DNA of 64,000 bases from Collinsella aerofaciens (GTDB taxonomy: Bacteria > Actinomycetota > Coriobacteriia > Coriobacteriales > Coriobacteriaceae): assembly GCF_009876115.1 (NCBI RefSeq), contig NZ_WWSY01000008.1:26689-90688 (forward strand). Reading direction: 5' to 3'. A program made the position numbers and the translations under genes. The notes under the pieces are model-generated. The model did no database searches, was not told where the DNA came from, and saw only the letters and a list, made by a program, of their open reading frames with translations. Shown piece after piece: positions 1 to 8,171 of this stretch (its first letter is position 1; each line of letters starts with the position of its first letter).

Positions 1-27
1 GTAGCGGATATCCTTGGTGATCTCCAT
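1..27 (-). CDS. Start of a gene running off the left edge
   Basis: Nine codons (MEITKDIRY) are visible from an ATG whose complement lies at 25-27. An AGGAGG ribosome binding site stands nine bases upstream on the minus strand, so this is a genuine gene start. The peptide resembles the N-terminus of A-type flavoproteins (FprA family), but nine residues cannot settle identity. Confidence 0.5.
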
Positions 28-156
28 CAGGCAAAGCCTCCTAGATAGACAAAAGAACCCGTCTATCATAGCACTCGCCTTCATAGCCACGGCTATCTGT
101 CAGCATCCTTATCGATTGTTATTGAGGCGGAATATACCGCCGTTTACCTGCACAAA

Positions 157-1188
157 CTATGCGCGCGGTATCGCCGTGCTATGTCGAATAATGAGCTGGC
201 CGGGAATACGAATGGCAACGGTTTTGCCCGCCGTACCCGCCTCGGGAACCGCATGCTCAAACACCTCGCGCCCACGTTGATGCAAGTCGAATCGAACGGT
301 CGTAAGCTCGTTATGCGCGACAAAATCATCGAGCGAATCGTCGACACCCACCACGCTTACGTCCTCGGGTACGCGCAGGCCGCTATCGCGCAGCGCGGCA
401 ATCGCGCCATTTGCCATCTGGTCGTTTGCCGCATAGATCGCCGTCATGGTGCGGTCGTGCTCGGCCAGATATCTGCCGGCTTCGTAACCGCTGTTGGCAG
501 ACCAGTCACCCTCGAGCGGCTCTACCGGCTCGATGTGTTTACGCTCGAGTGCATCTTGCCAACCGGCGCGACGAAATTGCTCGTCGACCGAGAACGACGG
601 GCCGCCAATATAGCGAATCTGCTCGTGCCCCAGCTCAAACAGGTGATCCATAAGCAATAGCGAGCAGCCGTAATGGTCGGAATCGACCGTGGTCACGCGC
701 GGATGCGCGTACATGGTAACGATGACCGTGCCAATGCCCGGCAGTGGATCAAACGTCTCAAAATCAGGCGCCATGCGACTCATGCCGATAATGATGCCGT
801 CCACCGGTAATGCGGCCATACGACGCGTGGCCTCGGCAAGCGAAAACTCCTCGGTCTTGGACATCTCGACCAGCGTGATGGCGCAATTATGCTCGCGAGC
901 AGCGCTGGCGATGCCGTCAATCATTGAGAGGTTGCCGAACTTGGTGACATCGTTGATGCATAGGCCGACCGAATGGTAACGGCCGTCGCGCAGCGAGCGA
1001 CCGGCATAACTCGGACGAAAGCCGAGCTCTTGCATAGCGGCCTGCACGCGCTGGCGCGTCTGCTCGTTAACGTTGGGCAAGCCGTTGGCGACGCGCGAAA
1101 CCGTCTGCTGCGAAACGCCAGCAGCGCGGGCGACGTCGGCCATGGAGACCGGACGCGAACTGGTATCGTTGGACGGGCGCCTTGCCAC
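157..1188 (-). CDS. LacI-family transcriptional regulator (gal-linked)
   Basis: A 343-residue LacI/GalR-type repressor. The N-terminal helix-turn-helix reads MADVARAAGVSQQTVSRV (about residues 16-33), followed by the hinge and a periplasmic-binding-protein-like sugar domain (VGLCINDV through VSVVGVDDS). The start is GTG with a GAAGGTGA site about six bases upstream. It is transcribed away from galKT. The 340-bp gap between them holds three copies of an ATGTTAACGTACTCAT-type palindromic site, the form expected for a LacI operator. It probably represses galKT and itself; the effector is unknown, with galactose or a phosphorylated galactoside the obvious guess. Confidence 0.9.
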   Translation of the reverse strand: MARRPSNDTSSRPVSMADVARAAGVSQQTVSRVANGLPNVNEQTRQRVQAAMQELGFRPSYAGRSLRDGRYHSVGLCINDVTKFGNLSMIDGIASAAREHNCAITLVEMSKTEEFSLAEATRRMAALPVDGIIIGMSRMAPDFETFDPLPGIGTVIVTMYAHPRVTTVDSDHYGCSLLLMDHLFELGHEQIRYIGGPSFSVDEQFRRAGWQDALERKHIEPVEPLEGDWSANSGYEAGRYLAEHDRTMTAIYAANDQMANGAIAALRDSGLRVPEDVSVVGVDDSLDDFVAHNELTTVRFDLHQRGREVFEHAVPEAGTAGKTVAIRIPGQLIIRHSTAIPRA

Positions 1189-1280
1189 AGGATCACCTTC
1201 ACCCTTGCGAGATTTGAATAGCGTGAATGCCGGCCCGGGCAGAAATACATCCCGCGCCGAGGCCCGCTATCGTCGGACGC

Positions 1281-1296
1281 ATGTTAACGTACTCTA
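1281..1296 (+). promoter_or_regulatory. LacI-type operator, gal copy 1
   Basis: ATGTTAACGTACTCTA matches the sites at 1403-1420 and 1469-1484. It has the central ACGT/CG-centred form typical of LacI-family operators and lies just upstream of the divergent lacI gene. Confidence 0.6.
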
Positions 1297-1342
1297 CTTT
1301 TTCTATCTGCATCTCTTCTGCTTTATAAGTCCATACGGCAGT

Positions 1343-1372
1343 ACCGTTCACGGCTGAATTTCTACCGATTAC
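1343..1372 (+). promoter_or_regulatory. Tandem ACCGTTCAC box, gal
   Basis: ACCGTTCAC at 1343 is followed exactly 21 nt later by the weaker ACCGATTAC at 1364. The same 21-nt direct phasing is seen upstream of lacA, lacF, lacE2 and the mannose-type PTS. Two helical turns between direct half-sites fits an AraC-like activator. The binding protein is unknown. Confidence 0.5.
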
Positions 1373-1402
1373 CAGATTCTCAAAAAGTGACAAGCGATGT
1401 GT

Positions 1403-1420
1403 TATGAGTACGTTAACATA
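1403..1420 (-). promoter_or_regulatory. LacI-type operator, gal copy 2
   Basis: TATGAGTACGTTAACATA is an imperfect palindrome around CG. Its 17-bp core at 1401-1417 is the exact reverse complement of 1470-1486, so the two sites form a matched inverted pair upstream of galK. Confidence 0.65.
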
Positions 1421-1468
1421 GCCCGTAACGTGCGGTATCGCAAACACTTGGTTCATGCCGCTTCAAGT

Positions 1469-1484
1469 TGTTAACGTACTCATA
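1469..1484 (+). promoter_or_regulatory. LacI-type operator, gal copy 3
   Basis: TGTTAACGTACTCATA lies 43 bp before the galK start codon. With copies 1 and 2 it gives three operators across the intergenic region, compatible with looping repression. Confidence 0.65.
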
Positions 1485-1526
1485 ACGACGCAAAACTCAC
1501 CCGTGCGCGCCAAGGAAAGGACTCCC

Positions 1527-2732
1527 ATGACCACGCCCGACGAAAAGACATTCGCCACACTTACCAAGCTGTTTGAGGAGGAGTTTGGCCCTATCGGCGA
1601 CCGCCAGGTGCTCTACGTGCACGCGCCCGGCCGTTCCGAGATCAGCGGCAACCACACCGACCACGAGGGTGGCCACGTCATCGCCGGCTCGCTCGATGTC
1701 GCCGTCGACGGCATCGCCGTGGCAACCGATTCCAACAAGGTTCGCGTCGCCGATGAGGGCTACCCCACCTTTGAGATCACGCTCGATACGCTAGATATTC
1801 AGGAGTCCGAGAAGGGCACGTCCGCAAGCCTCGTCCGCGGTATGGCCCACGAGATCGCAGCACTTGGTGTTGAGCCCAAGGGCTTCGACTTCGCCTTCAC
1901 CTGCTCCGTTCCCTCGGGCGGCGGCCTTTCCAGCTCCGCTGCCGTCGAGGCCGCATACGGCCGCGCCATGGAGACGCTCTGGGGCGCGCCCGCCATTGAG
2001 CCCGTCGCGCTTGCGCAGATGAGCCAGCGCACCGAGAACAACTATTACGGCAAGCCCTGCGGCCTGATGGACCAAGCTGCCGTGTGCCTGGGTGGCCTTG
2101 CCTACATGGACTTTGAGGACCAGGCTCAGCCTAAGACCCAGAAGCTCGAGCTCAACTTTGAGGATCACGGCTATGCGCTCGTGCTCGTTAAGGTTGGCGC
2201 CGACCACGTGGCCGCCACCGACGACTACGCCGCCGTTCCGCGCGAGATGCAGGACGTCGCCGCCGAGTTTGGCAAGGCGCGCCTGTGCGAGGTCGACGTT
2301 GCCGACTTTGACTCCAAACTCCCCGAGCTGCGCGCCAAGCTGGGCGACCGCGCCTGCCTGCGCGCCGTTCACTACTGGTACGAGAACGGCCTGGTCGACA
2401 AGCGCTGGGCAGCTCTGAACGCCGGCGACATTGACCAGTTCCTGGTCCTGACGCGCGAGTCCGGCGCCAGCTCTGCCATGTACCTGCAGAATGTTGTTGC
2501 CAAGCTGGGTTCCGAGCAGCCTTCCATGTATGCCCTGGCGCTGGCCGAGCACGTGCTCGATGGCCGCGGCGCCGTCCGCATCCACGGCGGTGGCTTTGGC
2601 GGCACCATCCAGGCCTTCGTGCCGCTCGATTTGGTCGACACCTTCATTGCCAAGATGAACGGCTGGCTGGGCGAGGGCTCTGCCCGTCACTACGCAATTT
2701 CTGACAAGGGGGCTTACGCGGCATGGCTGTAA
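1527..2732 (+). CDS. galK: Galactokinase
   Basis: A 401-residue GHMP kinase that phosphorylates alpha-D-galactose to galactose-1-phosphate, the first step of the Leloir pathway, in the cytoplasm. Visible signatures are the galactokinase motif GRSEISGNHTDHEGG near the N-terminus, the ATP-binding loop PSGGGLSSSAAVEAA and the C-terminal GGGFGGTIQAF. The ATG at 1527 is chosen because AAGGAAAGG stands just upstream; an in-frame start 24 codons earlier has no such site. It overlaps galT by 10 nt, so the two are translationally coupled. Expression is probably controlled by the three LacI-type operators and the ACCGTTCAC box upstream. Confidence 0.97.
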   Translation: MTTPDEKTFATLTKLFEEEFGPIGDRQVLYVHAPGRSEISGNHTDHEGGHVIAGSLDVAVDGIAVATDSNKVRVADEGYPTFEITLDTLDIQESEKGTSASLVRGMAHEIAALGVEPKGFDFAFTCSVPSGGGLSSSAAVEAAYGRAMETLWGAPAIEPVALAQMSQRTENNYYGKPCGLMDQAAVCLGGLAYMDFEDQAQPKTQKLELNFEDHGYALVLVKVGADHVAATDDYAAVPREMQDVAAEFGKARLCEVDVADFDSKLPELRAKLGDRACLRAVHYWYENGLVDKRWAALNAGDIDQFLVLTRESGASSAMYLQNVVAKLGSEQPSMYALALAEHVLDGRGAVRIHGGGFGGTIQAFVPLDLVDTFIAKMNGWLGEGSARHYAISDKGAYAAWL

Positions 2733-4351
2733 TGACTGATGTGCGCGAAGCCGCGCAGAGCCTGATTGAGTATGCCATCCATCGATCGATGATCGGCCAG
2801 GACGATCGCATCTGGGCATACAACACCATTTTGGAGTGCATTGGCGCCACGGGGCCCGCACTTGACATGGCTTGGGCGCTCAAGACCGAGAAGATTTCGC
2901 TCTTGCACCCCGATACACTCCCCGACTTTGACCTGGAGGGCACGCTTGCCGCGCTTTCCGAGGCTGCCGTTGCCAACGGTGCTGCCGAGGACACGGCGTC
3001 CGGCCGCGACCGCCTCGCCATGCGCATCATGGGCGCGCTCATGCCGAGGCCTTCGGTTGTAAACGAGGAGTTCAACGGACGTATGGGCGTCAACGAGCCC
3101 CGCGCCGCGACCGACTGGTTCTACGGCCTGTGCTGTGACGCCGGTTACGTGCGCCGCGCCGCCATCGCGCGCAACATCAAATGGAGCACTTCCACCAACT
3201 GGGGCGATCTTGAGATCACCATCAACCTGTCCAAGCCCGAGAAGGACCCGCGCGATATCGCCGCGGCCGGTGCCGCCAAGAACACGGGCGAGAAGTATCC
3301 CGCCTGCCAGCTCTGCATCGAAAACGAGGGCTATCCCGGACGCTCCGCCGCAGCCGACGGCGGCGCTCACCCCGCCCGCCAGAATCTGCGCGTTATCCCC
3401 ATCCAGCTCGACGGCGAGCGCTGGGGCTTCCAGTACAGCCCGTACGCGTACTTTAACGAGCACTGCATTGCCATGAGCTCCGAGCATCGTCCGATGCACG
3501 TCGACCGCAAGGGCCTGACCTGCCTGCTCGATTTTGTGGACCTGTTCCCGCATTACTTCATCGGCTCCAACGCCGACCTGCCCATCGTGGGCGGCTCGAT
3601 TCTGTCGCACGACCACTTCCAGGGCGGCGCGCACGAGTTTCCCATGATGCACGCCGCCGAGGTCTCGCAGTTTAGCGTGCCCGGTTTTGACATGGTCAGT
3701 GGTACCGTGCTGCAGTGGCCGCTCTCGGTGCTGCGCCTGCGCTCGCACGACCGCGCCCAGCTGCTCGACGCTGCCGAGAAGATTATCCTCGCCTGGCGCG
3801 AGTGGACCGATGAGTCTGTGGGCGTCATCGCGCACACAGCCGATGGCGTGGCGCACAACACCGTGACGCCCGTCATCCGCCGCGTCGACTCCCGCGGCAA
3901 TGCCGGCGGCGAAATCTACGAGGCCTACCTGGCGCTTCGCTGCAACATCACGACCGACGAGCACCCACTGGGCGTGTTCCACCCGCATGCCGAGTATCAC
4001 CACATTAAGAAGGAGAACATCGGCCTGATTGAGGTCATGGGCCTGGCCATTCTGCCGCCGCGCTTGGTTCCCGAGCTCGGCGCTGTCCGCGAGCATCTGC
4101 TGGCGGCCAAGGCCGATGCCAGTTACGACCTTGCCGCCGCGCTCGAGGGCGACGACCTTTGCCGCAGCCACGCCGCATGGGCCGAGGACGTCTTTGCTCG
4201 TCGTGCCGATGAGCTTGCGGCCGACAACGCCATCGATATCCTGCACGAGGAGGTCGGCATGGTGTTTGGCCACGTGCTCGACAACGCCGGCGTCTTTAAG
4301 TGGGACGAAGCCGGCCGCGCCGCCCAGCAGCGCTTTATCGACTCGCTGTAG
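2723..4351 (+). CDS. galT: Galactose-1-phosphate uridylyltransferase, class II
   Basis: A 542-residue GalT of the long class found in Gram-positive bacteria. It exchanges UDP-glucose and galactose-1-phosphate to give UDP-galactose and glucose-1-phosphate. Family hallmarks visible are the VNEEFNGRMGVNEP region, LTCLLDFVDLFPHYFIGSNADLP and the histidine-rich ILSHDHFQGG active-site segment. The start overlaps the end of galK; AAGGGGG at 2706-2712 favours the ATG at 2723 over the one at 2732. A hairpin terminator follows. No epimerase gene (galE) is seen nearby. Confidence 0.95.
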   Translation: MAVMTDVREAAQSLIEYAIHRSMIGQDDRIWAYNTILECIGATGPALDMAWALKTEKISLLHPDTLPDFDLEGTLAALSEAAVANGAAEDTASGRDRLAMRIMGALMPRPSVVNEEFNGRMGVNEPRAATDWFYGLCCDAGYVRRAAIARNIKWSTSTNWGDLEITINLSKPEKDPRDIAAAGAAKNTGEKYPACQLCIENEGYPGRSAAADGGAHPARQNLRVIPIQLDGERWGFQYSPYAYFNEHCIAMSSEHRPMHVDRKGLTCLLDFVDLFPHYFIGSNADLPIVGGSILSHDHFQGGAHEFPMMHAAEVSQFSVPGFDMVSGTVLQWPLSVLRLRSHDRAQLLDAAEKIILAWREWTDESVGVIAHTADGVAHNTVTPVIRRVDSRGNAGGEIYEAYLALRCNITTDEHPLGVFHPHAEYHHIKKENIGLIEVMGLAILPPRLVPELGAVREHLLAAKADASYDLAAALEGDDLCRSHAAWAEDVFARRADELAADNAIDILHEEVGMVFGHVLDNAGVFKWDEAGRAAQQRFIDSL

Positions 4352-4406
4352 AGCACAGGCCCGGACGCTCAACGGCAGCCTCCACGACATAGCCACCCAC
4401 ACGACA

Positions 4407-4445
4407 ACGGCGCCCGCCGGCAACATCGCCGACGGACGCCGTTTT
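4407..4445 (+). terminator. Rho-independent terminator of galKT
   Basis: A GC-rich stem (ACGGCGCCCGCCGGC pairing with GCCGACGGACGCCGT, two mismatches) is followed by TTTTT, 55 bp after galT. Confidence 0.85.
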
Positions 4446-4453
4446 TGAGTGTA

Positions 4454-4512
4454 GTCATTGGGGACGCTCTTAAACGACTAGTCATTAAAGAACGTCCCCG
4501 ACGACTAATGAC
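4454..4512. repeat. Intergenic inverted repeat, family A (copy 1)
   Basis: GTCATTGGGGACG and downstream CGTCCCC...AATGAC form interrupted inverted arms around ACTAGTCATT. Partial copies lie at 29018-29048 and 56297-56340. It lacks a T-run and does not code. Confidence 0.7.
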
Positions 4513-4514
4513 TC

Positions 4515-4578
4515 GAGCGTGGAAAATCTTCCACTTTGAGCTCGTATGGGCACCAAAAGCGGGAGATTATCCACGCTC
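4515..4578. repeat. Imperfect inverted repeat next to family A
   Basis: GAGCGTGGAAAATCTTCC is matched by the reverse complement of GGGAGATTATCCACGCTC with a few mismatches and a loop of about 28 bases. It lies between convergent galT and lacC. Confidence 0.6.
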
Positions 4579-4600
4579 ATTCTATTAGGAGTCGCAACCG

Positions 4601-5536
4601 CTACAACTCTACGACCTCAACGCTGTTGTAGATCTCGTCCCAGCGGTCCATGACCAGGTGGCCGGTCTTGGGGTCCATGGCGTTGAGCTTGCCGCAGGTA
4701 TTGGCGGTCTTGAGCACCGTGACATCGTCGGCACCAGCAGCAATGGCATGCGCAAAGCCGGCGATGGTCGAGTCGCCGGAACCCGTCGCGTTCACAGCCG
4801 CAATCGCGGGCGTCTTGGCGCGGAACGCGCGACCCTCATGGAAGCCCACCGAACCGGCAGCGCCCATCGAAACGACAACCCAGGGGATACCGGCAAAGCG
4901 GCCATCGGCGGCAAGCGCCTCGCGCAGGGCATCGACATCATCGGTCGTAAAGGACGTGCCCAGCAGGCCGTTAATCTCGGTCAGGTTGGGCTTTACGAGC
5001 TCAGGCTTAGCGTCGGACTCCAGCGCGGCCTCCAGCGATGCACCCGAGGTATCGAGCAGCACCTTGGCGCCCGCCTCCTCGGCGATCTTGACGAGCTCGG
5101 CATAGTAGCCGGCATCGACGCCACGCGGCAGCGAGCCCGAAAGCGTCACAACGTCCGCCTTCGCCGCAAGCTCGGCGAACTTGGCCGTAAAGGCCTCAAG
5201 CTCGGCAGGCGCAATCTGCGGGCCGCTCTCCAGCAGCTCGGTCTGATTACCCTCGTGCAGAATATTCAGGCAAATGCGCGTCTCACCGGCGATGGGCACA
5301 AAGTCGTTCTTGACGCCGTCGGCATCCATAAGCTCGGCCATATAGGCACCCATGTGGCCGCCGAGCAGGCCGGTCGCGAGCACGTCGTCGCCCAGCTGCA
5401 GCAGCACGCGACTCACGTTGAGGCCCTTGCCGCCAGCGGTCTTTTCGGGCGTAACACGGTTAACATCGTCGATGATCAGCTTGTCGAGCTGATAGCGCGT
5501 ATCGATCGACGGGTTCATGGTAACGGTCAGAATCAT
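4601..5536 (-). CDS. lacC: Tagatose-6-phosphate kinase, copy 1
   Basis: A 311-residue PfkB-family (ribokinase-like) sugar kinase. It phosphorylates D-tagatose-6-phosphate at C1 to tagatose-1,6-bisphosphate in the LacABCD route. It starts MILTVTMNPSIDTRYQ as LacC/FruK-type kinases do, with the GGKGLNVSRVL substrate loop near residue 40 and NATGSGDSTIAGF (catalytic Asp) near residue 250. The ATG at 5536 has AGGAG upstream; the longer open frame does not. It sits 53 bp downstream of lacX1 on the same strand, forming lacX-lacC. A second copy lies at 31499-32434, differing at scattered positions. Confidence 0.93.
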   Translation of the reverse strand: MILTVTMNPSIDTRYQLDKLIIDDVNRVTPEKTAGGKGLNVSRVLLQLGDDVLATGLLGGHMGAYMAELMDADGVKNDFVPIAGETRICLNILHEGNQTELLESGPQIAPAELEAFTAKFAELAAKADVVTLSGSLPRGVDAGYYAELVKIAEEAGAKVLLDTSGASLEAALESDAKPELVKPNLTEINGLLGTSFTTDDVDALREALAADGRFAGIPWVVVSMGAAGSVGFHEGRAFRAKTPAIAAVNATGSGDSTIAGFAHAIAAGADDVTVLKTANTCGKLNAMDPKTGHLVMDRWDEIYNSVEVVEL

Positions 5537-5589
5537 ATTGAACTCCTGTTCCGGGGCGGCACGACCCGCCTCAAACATACGATAGCTCT

Positions 5590-6471
5590 TTAAAGGATCT
5601 CGATCTCAAAACCGCGGGTGACGGTCTCCCCCGGCTTGGCAACCAGGCAGCCACGCTTGTGCTCCAGAATATCGTCCTCATCGGAGCAGGTGGACAGGCC
5701 GCCCCACGGTTCCACGGCCACAAAGTCGCCCTCGGGCTTGCTCCACACAATCAGGTACGGCATATCGGGGAACGTCAGGCGCACGCCCTTGTCCTCGGTT
5801 TTCTTGGCCAGCGTAACCACGCGGCTCTCGAGCACGTCAAAGATGGTCTCCGCGAAGTCGAAGAGTTCGTGGGTAAGCGGCAGGTTCTGGCCGACCATCG
5901 GGTTTTTGCTGCGATGCTCGACATCAATCAGGCCCGTCGAGGGAACGGCAGTACAGAGCTCGTCGGCCTCACGCTGATCAAAACGAAGTTCATAGTCGTC
6001 ATAGGACTCGCCCTCGTCGAGCGGGCACTTAAAGCCGGGGTGGCCGCCCACAAAGAATGGCATATCCTCAGTGCCCTCATTGGTCACCTCGTACGACACG
6101 GCCACCTTTTCCGAATCGACCTTGTAGCGAGCAACGATCTTAAACGGATACGGGTACTGCTCGAGCAACTCGGCATGGTCGGCAGAGCTTAGGCTCAGCG
6201 CAACCATGTTGTCGCCCTGCTCCTCGAGCTTCCACTCCTGCTTGCGGGCAAAGCCGTGGCGGGCAAGCTTGACCTCGCGGCCGCCCATAGTCATCGCGCG
6301 ACCGTCACGAAGGCCGCCGCAGATCGGGAAGCAAATAGGTGCCTGGCCCGACCAGACCGCCGGGTCGCCCTGCCACAGGTACTCGCGACCGTTGGCCTTA
6401 ATCGAAGTGAACGATCCGCCAGCTGTGCTCAGTGCCACACGAATAGAACCGTTATCAAGAACAAACTCCAT
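5590..6471 (-). CDS. lacX: Aldose 1-epimerase family protein, LacX-like, copy 1
   Basis: A 293-residue galactose-mutarotase-fold protein like LacX of lactococcal lac operons. The exact substrate of LacX proteins is not firmly established; an aldose epimerase role on galactose or galactose-6-phosphate is inferred. Typical family segments are AGGSFTSI, the WQGDPAVWSGQAPICFPICG block, RHGFARKQEW, GGHPGFKCPLDEGE and VAVEPWGG. It is the first gene of lacX-lacC, with an AGGAGCC-like site before the ATG. Copy 2 is at 32494-33375 in the same gene order. Confidence 0.88.
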   Translation of the reverse strand: MEFVLDNGSIRVALSTAGGSFTSIKANGREYLWQGDPAVWSGQAPICFPICGGLRDGRAMTMGGREVKLARHGFARKQEWKLEEQGDNMVALSLSSADHAELLEQYPYPFKIVARYKVDSEKVAVSYEVTNEGTEDMPFFVGGHPGFKCPLDEGESYDDYELRFDQREADELCTAVPSTGLIDVEHRSKNPMVGQNLPLTHELFDFAETIFDVLESRVVTLAKKTEDKGVRLTFPDMPYLIVWSKPEGDFVAVEPWGGLSTCSDEDDILEHKRGCLVAKPGETVTRGFEIEIL

Positions 6472-6720
6472 AGGAGCCTTCCCTTTCGTACGCCAGCCCG
6501 CCGAGTCAGTGGGGCTGATAGAAAACCGGCCCGCGCCCCCTCACAGAAACGCGAGCCGTCAATTGAAAAGCTGCAGAATGCCGGGTACCGCCAAAACGAA
6601 GCACACAAGCTCGGCAAGCAAACGTGTTATCGGAGCAGCCTACCGAACCAGAATGCTTCGCAACAACAGCGGTAACCCCACAGGTCACTCAGACATCAGC
6701 GAGAAGCCAGCTGGCGAGGC

Positions 6721-6785
6721 AATCTGCCGTTCAGTTTCGGCGGCATTGACCTTCTGGTCATGCCGCCGAAACTGAACGGCAGATT
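6721..6785. repeat. Perfect 25-bp inverted repeat
   Basis: The arms 6721-6745 and 6761-6785 are exact reverse complements (AATCTGCCGTTCAGTTTCGG as the first 20 bases). The 15-nt loop pairs further through TGACC/GGTCA. There is no T-run, so it is unlikely to be a simple terminator. Confidence 0.85.
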
Positions 6786-6815
6786 CCCCGCCAGATGGCT
6801 TCGCAGCGTCGACCC

Positions 6816-6843
6816 GTTACGCGGTTTGGCAAAACCGCGTAAC
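6816..6843 (-). terminator. Hairpin just after lacB
   Basis: GTTACGCGGTTT and AAACCGCGTAAC form a 12-bp perfect stem with a 4-nt loop ending four bases past the lacB stop codon. There is no following T-run, so it may protect the mRNA 3' end rather than terminate by itself. Confidence 0.5.
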
Positions 6844-6847
6844 CTCC

Positions 6848-7372
6848 TTAGTCGTGATACTCGCCGCGGTCCCACTTCTCGAGGAACTCGTCAAAGAAGT
6901 GCGGGTCAGCCTGAGCCTCGGCGTCGGCCTTATTGCAGGCATCGATCTTGGCGATCAGGGCATCGTGCTCGGGGGTCTTCTCGTAGGGCTCCTCCAGGAA
7001 GGCAAGCATGATGTCGGCCATCAGGAACTCGCCGGTGATCTTGCCGCCAAAGCCCACGATGTTGGCGTTGAGCTCGCGACGGGCATACAGGGCAGAGGTC
7101 ATATCGCGGACCAGCGCGCAACGGGCGCCGGGAACCTTGTTGACAGCGTTGGTGATGCCGATGCCGGTGCCGCACAGGGCCACGCCAAAGTCGGCCTTGC
7201 CGCTGGCAACGGCCTCGCCCACGGCCTTACCGTAGATGGGATAGTGCGTACGGGTGTGGCTGTAGGTGCCGCAGTCGAGCACCTTGTAGCCAGCCTGCTC
7301 CAGGCGGTCGGCCAGATAGATCTTCTCGTCCGTAACGATATGGTCGCAACCGATTGCGATGGTCTTCTTCAT
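6848..7372 (-). CDS. lacB: Galactose-6-phosphate isomerase subunit LacB
   Basis: A 174-residue RpiB/LacAB-family protein, close to the usual 171 residues of LacB. With LacA it forms the heteromeric isomerase converting galactose-6-phosphate to tagatose-6-phosphate. Visible are [15 protein letters not shown] at the N-terminus, the [20 protein letters not shown] loop (residues about 63-82) with the family cysteine, and [16 protein letters not shown]. It lies 63 bp after lacA on the same strand; lacAB form one transcript from the promoter region at 7865-8100. Confidence 0.96.
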   Translation of the reverse strand: MKKTIAIGCDHIVTDEKIYLADRLEQAGYKVLDCGTYSHTRTHYPIYGKAVGEAVASGKADFGVALCGTGIGITNAVNKVPGARCALVRDMTSALYARRELNANIVGFGGKITGEFLMADIMLAFLEEPYEKTPEHDALIAKIDACNKADAEAQADPHFFDEFLEKWDRGEYHD

Positions 7373-7435
7373 CAGAACGTCCTTTCGTCTGAATTCACAA
7401 GTTGAGGTAGAAGTTCGAGTTCTCGGTGGCTCTCG

Positions 7436-7864
7436 TTAGGCCATCTTGTTGAGCATGTCGACACGGATCTGGTGACGGCCGCCGGCGTACTGGGCGCGCA
7501 GGAACTCGCGGGCGATCTTCTTGGCGACCTCGGTGCCCACAACGCCCGGGCCCATGGTGACCATGCGCGAACCGTTGTGCTCGCGGGTCATGTAAGCGGA
7601 ACGCTCGTCGGAAATGTTGGCGACGACCATGCCCTTGATCTTGACGGCGGCCATATAGGAGCCGACGCCGTACTTATCGAATGCGAAGCCCTGGGAATCC
7701 TTGTGCTCCAGCAGGTCCTTGGCAACGGCGGTCGCGGAATCGACAAAGTCCGCGGCAGGGGTCTCGGAATAGTCGACGACCTCGTGACCGTCGGCGATGA
7801 GCATCTCCTTGATGGACTCCTTCATCGACATACCGTCGGCATCGGAAGCGATTACAACCCTCAT
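7436..7864 (-). CDS. lacA: Galactose-6-phosphate isomerase subunit LacA
   Basis: A 142-residue LacA, the expected length. It starts MRVVIASDADGMSMKESIKE and shows FDKYGVGSYMAAVKIKGMVV and the conserved NGSRMVTMGPGVVG. LacA lacks the cysteine-containing loop of LacB, as is normal. It partners LacB to make tagatose-6-phosphate from galactose-6-phosphate released by LacG. The start has AAGGAGGATGTC upstream. The upstream region carries a LacR-like box and an ACCGTTCAC tandem box. Confidence 0.95.
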   Translation of the reverse strand: MRVVIASDADGMSMKESIKEMLIADGHEVVDYSETPAADFVDSATAVAKDLLEHKDSQGFAFDKYGVGSYMAAVKIKGMVVANISDERSAYMTREHNGSRMVTMGPGVVGTEVAKKIAREFLRAQYAGGRHQIRVDMLNKMA

Positions 7865-7958
7865 GACATCCTCCTTGAGAGATACGCAGGTGCGTAGTTT
7901 CTGTTTGGAAGTGTTGAATCGCGCTCAGGTCCGGGCATCTGAATGTGCGGTTCTTCAC

Positions 7959-7977
7959 TGTTCATGTTTATTTGAAC
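7959..7977 (+). promoter_or_regulatory. LacR-like box TGTTC-N6-RTTTGAAY, lacA
   Basis: TGTTCATGTTTATTTGAAC lies about 95 bp upstream of lacA. The same pattern is found at 10044-10062 (lacF) and at 27725-27743 (promoter of the DeoR-family gene), suggesting that regulator binds all three. Confidence 0.55.
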
Positions 7978-8014
7978 ACATTCGAACATCGGGTGCAACC
8001 ATTATTTGTTTAAC

Positions 8015-8034
8015 TTTGTTCTTTTTTGAACAAA
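8015..8034. promoter_or_regulatory. Palindrome TTTGTTC-N6-GAACAAA
   Basis: A perfect 7-bp dyad with a 6-nt T spacer, directly before the lacA ACCGTTCAC box. It shares the TGTTC half with the LacR-like box, so it may be a second site for the same regulator. Confidence 0.45.
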
Positions 8035-8035
8035 T

Positions 8036-8065
8036 ACCGTTCACGGTTGATTGCCGACCGTTTGA
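8036..8065 (+). promoter_or_regulatory. Tandem ACCGTTCAC box, lacAB
   Basis: ACCGTTCAC at 8036 and ACCGTTTG at 8057 are spaced 21 nt start to start. It reads on the plus strand, opposite to lacA. Confidence 0.5.
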
Positions 8066-8104
8066 GCCCGGCGCAGACGCAGAGACCATGTGTTCAACAA
8101 ACAA

Positions 8105-8137
8105 AAGGGCGGCCGAGAACGTGTCTCGGTCGCCCTT
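8105..8137 (-). terminator. Terminator of the 8172-9203 gene
   Basis: AAGGGCGGCCGAGA pairs with TCTCGGTCGCCCTT (one mismatch). On the minus strand it runs into TTTTGTTTG, 35 bp past the stop of the membrane protein gene. Confidence 0.8.
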
Positions 8138-8171
8138 CTTACGGTTGATCTTCCAAAGATCGCTTTGCCGC

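Larger units (their letters stand above)
6472..6847. other. Non-coding gap between lacB and lacX1
   Basis: This 376-bp stretch has no convincing gene. It holds the perfect 25-bp inverted repeat at 6721-6785 and a hairpin next to the lacB stop at 6816-6843. The lacX1 promoter must lie in 6472-6720, but I see no clear -10/-35 pair there and none of the shared sugar-operon boxes. Confidence 0.6.

Noticed and set aside
2714..4426. 570-residue minus-strand reading frame opposite galT
   Set aside because: It is the GC-driven shadow of galT, with no ribosome binding site and a composition unlike a protein (Val/Gly/His-rich).
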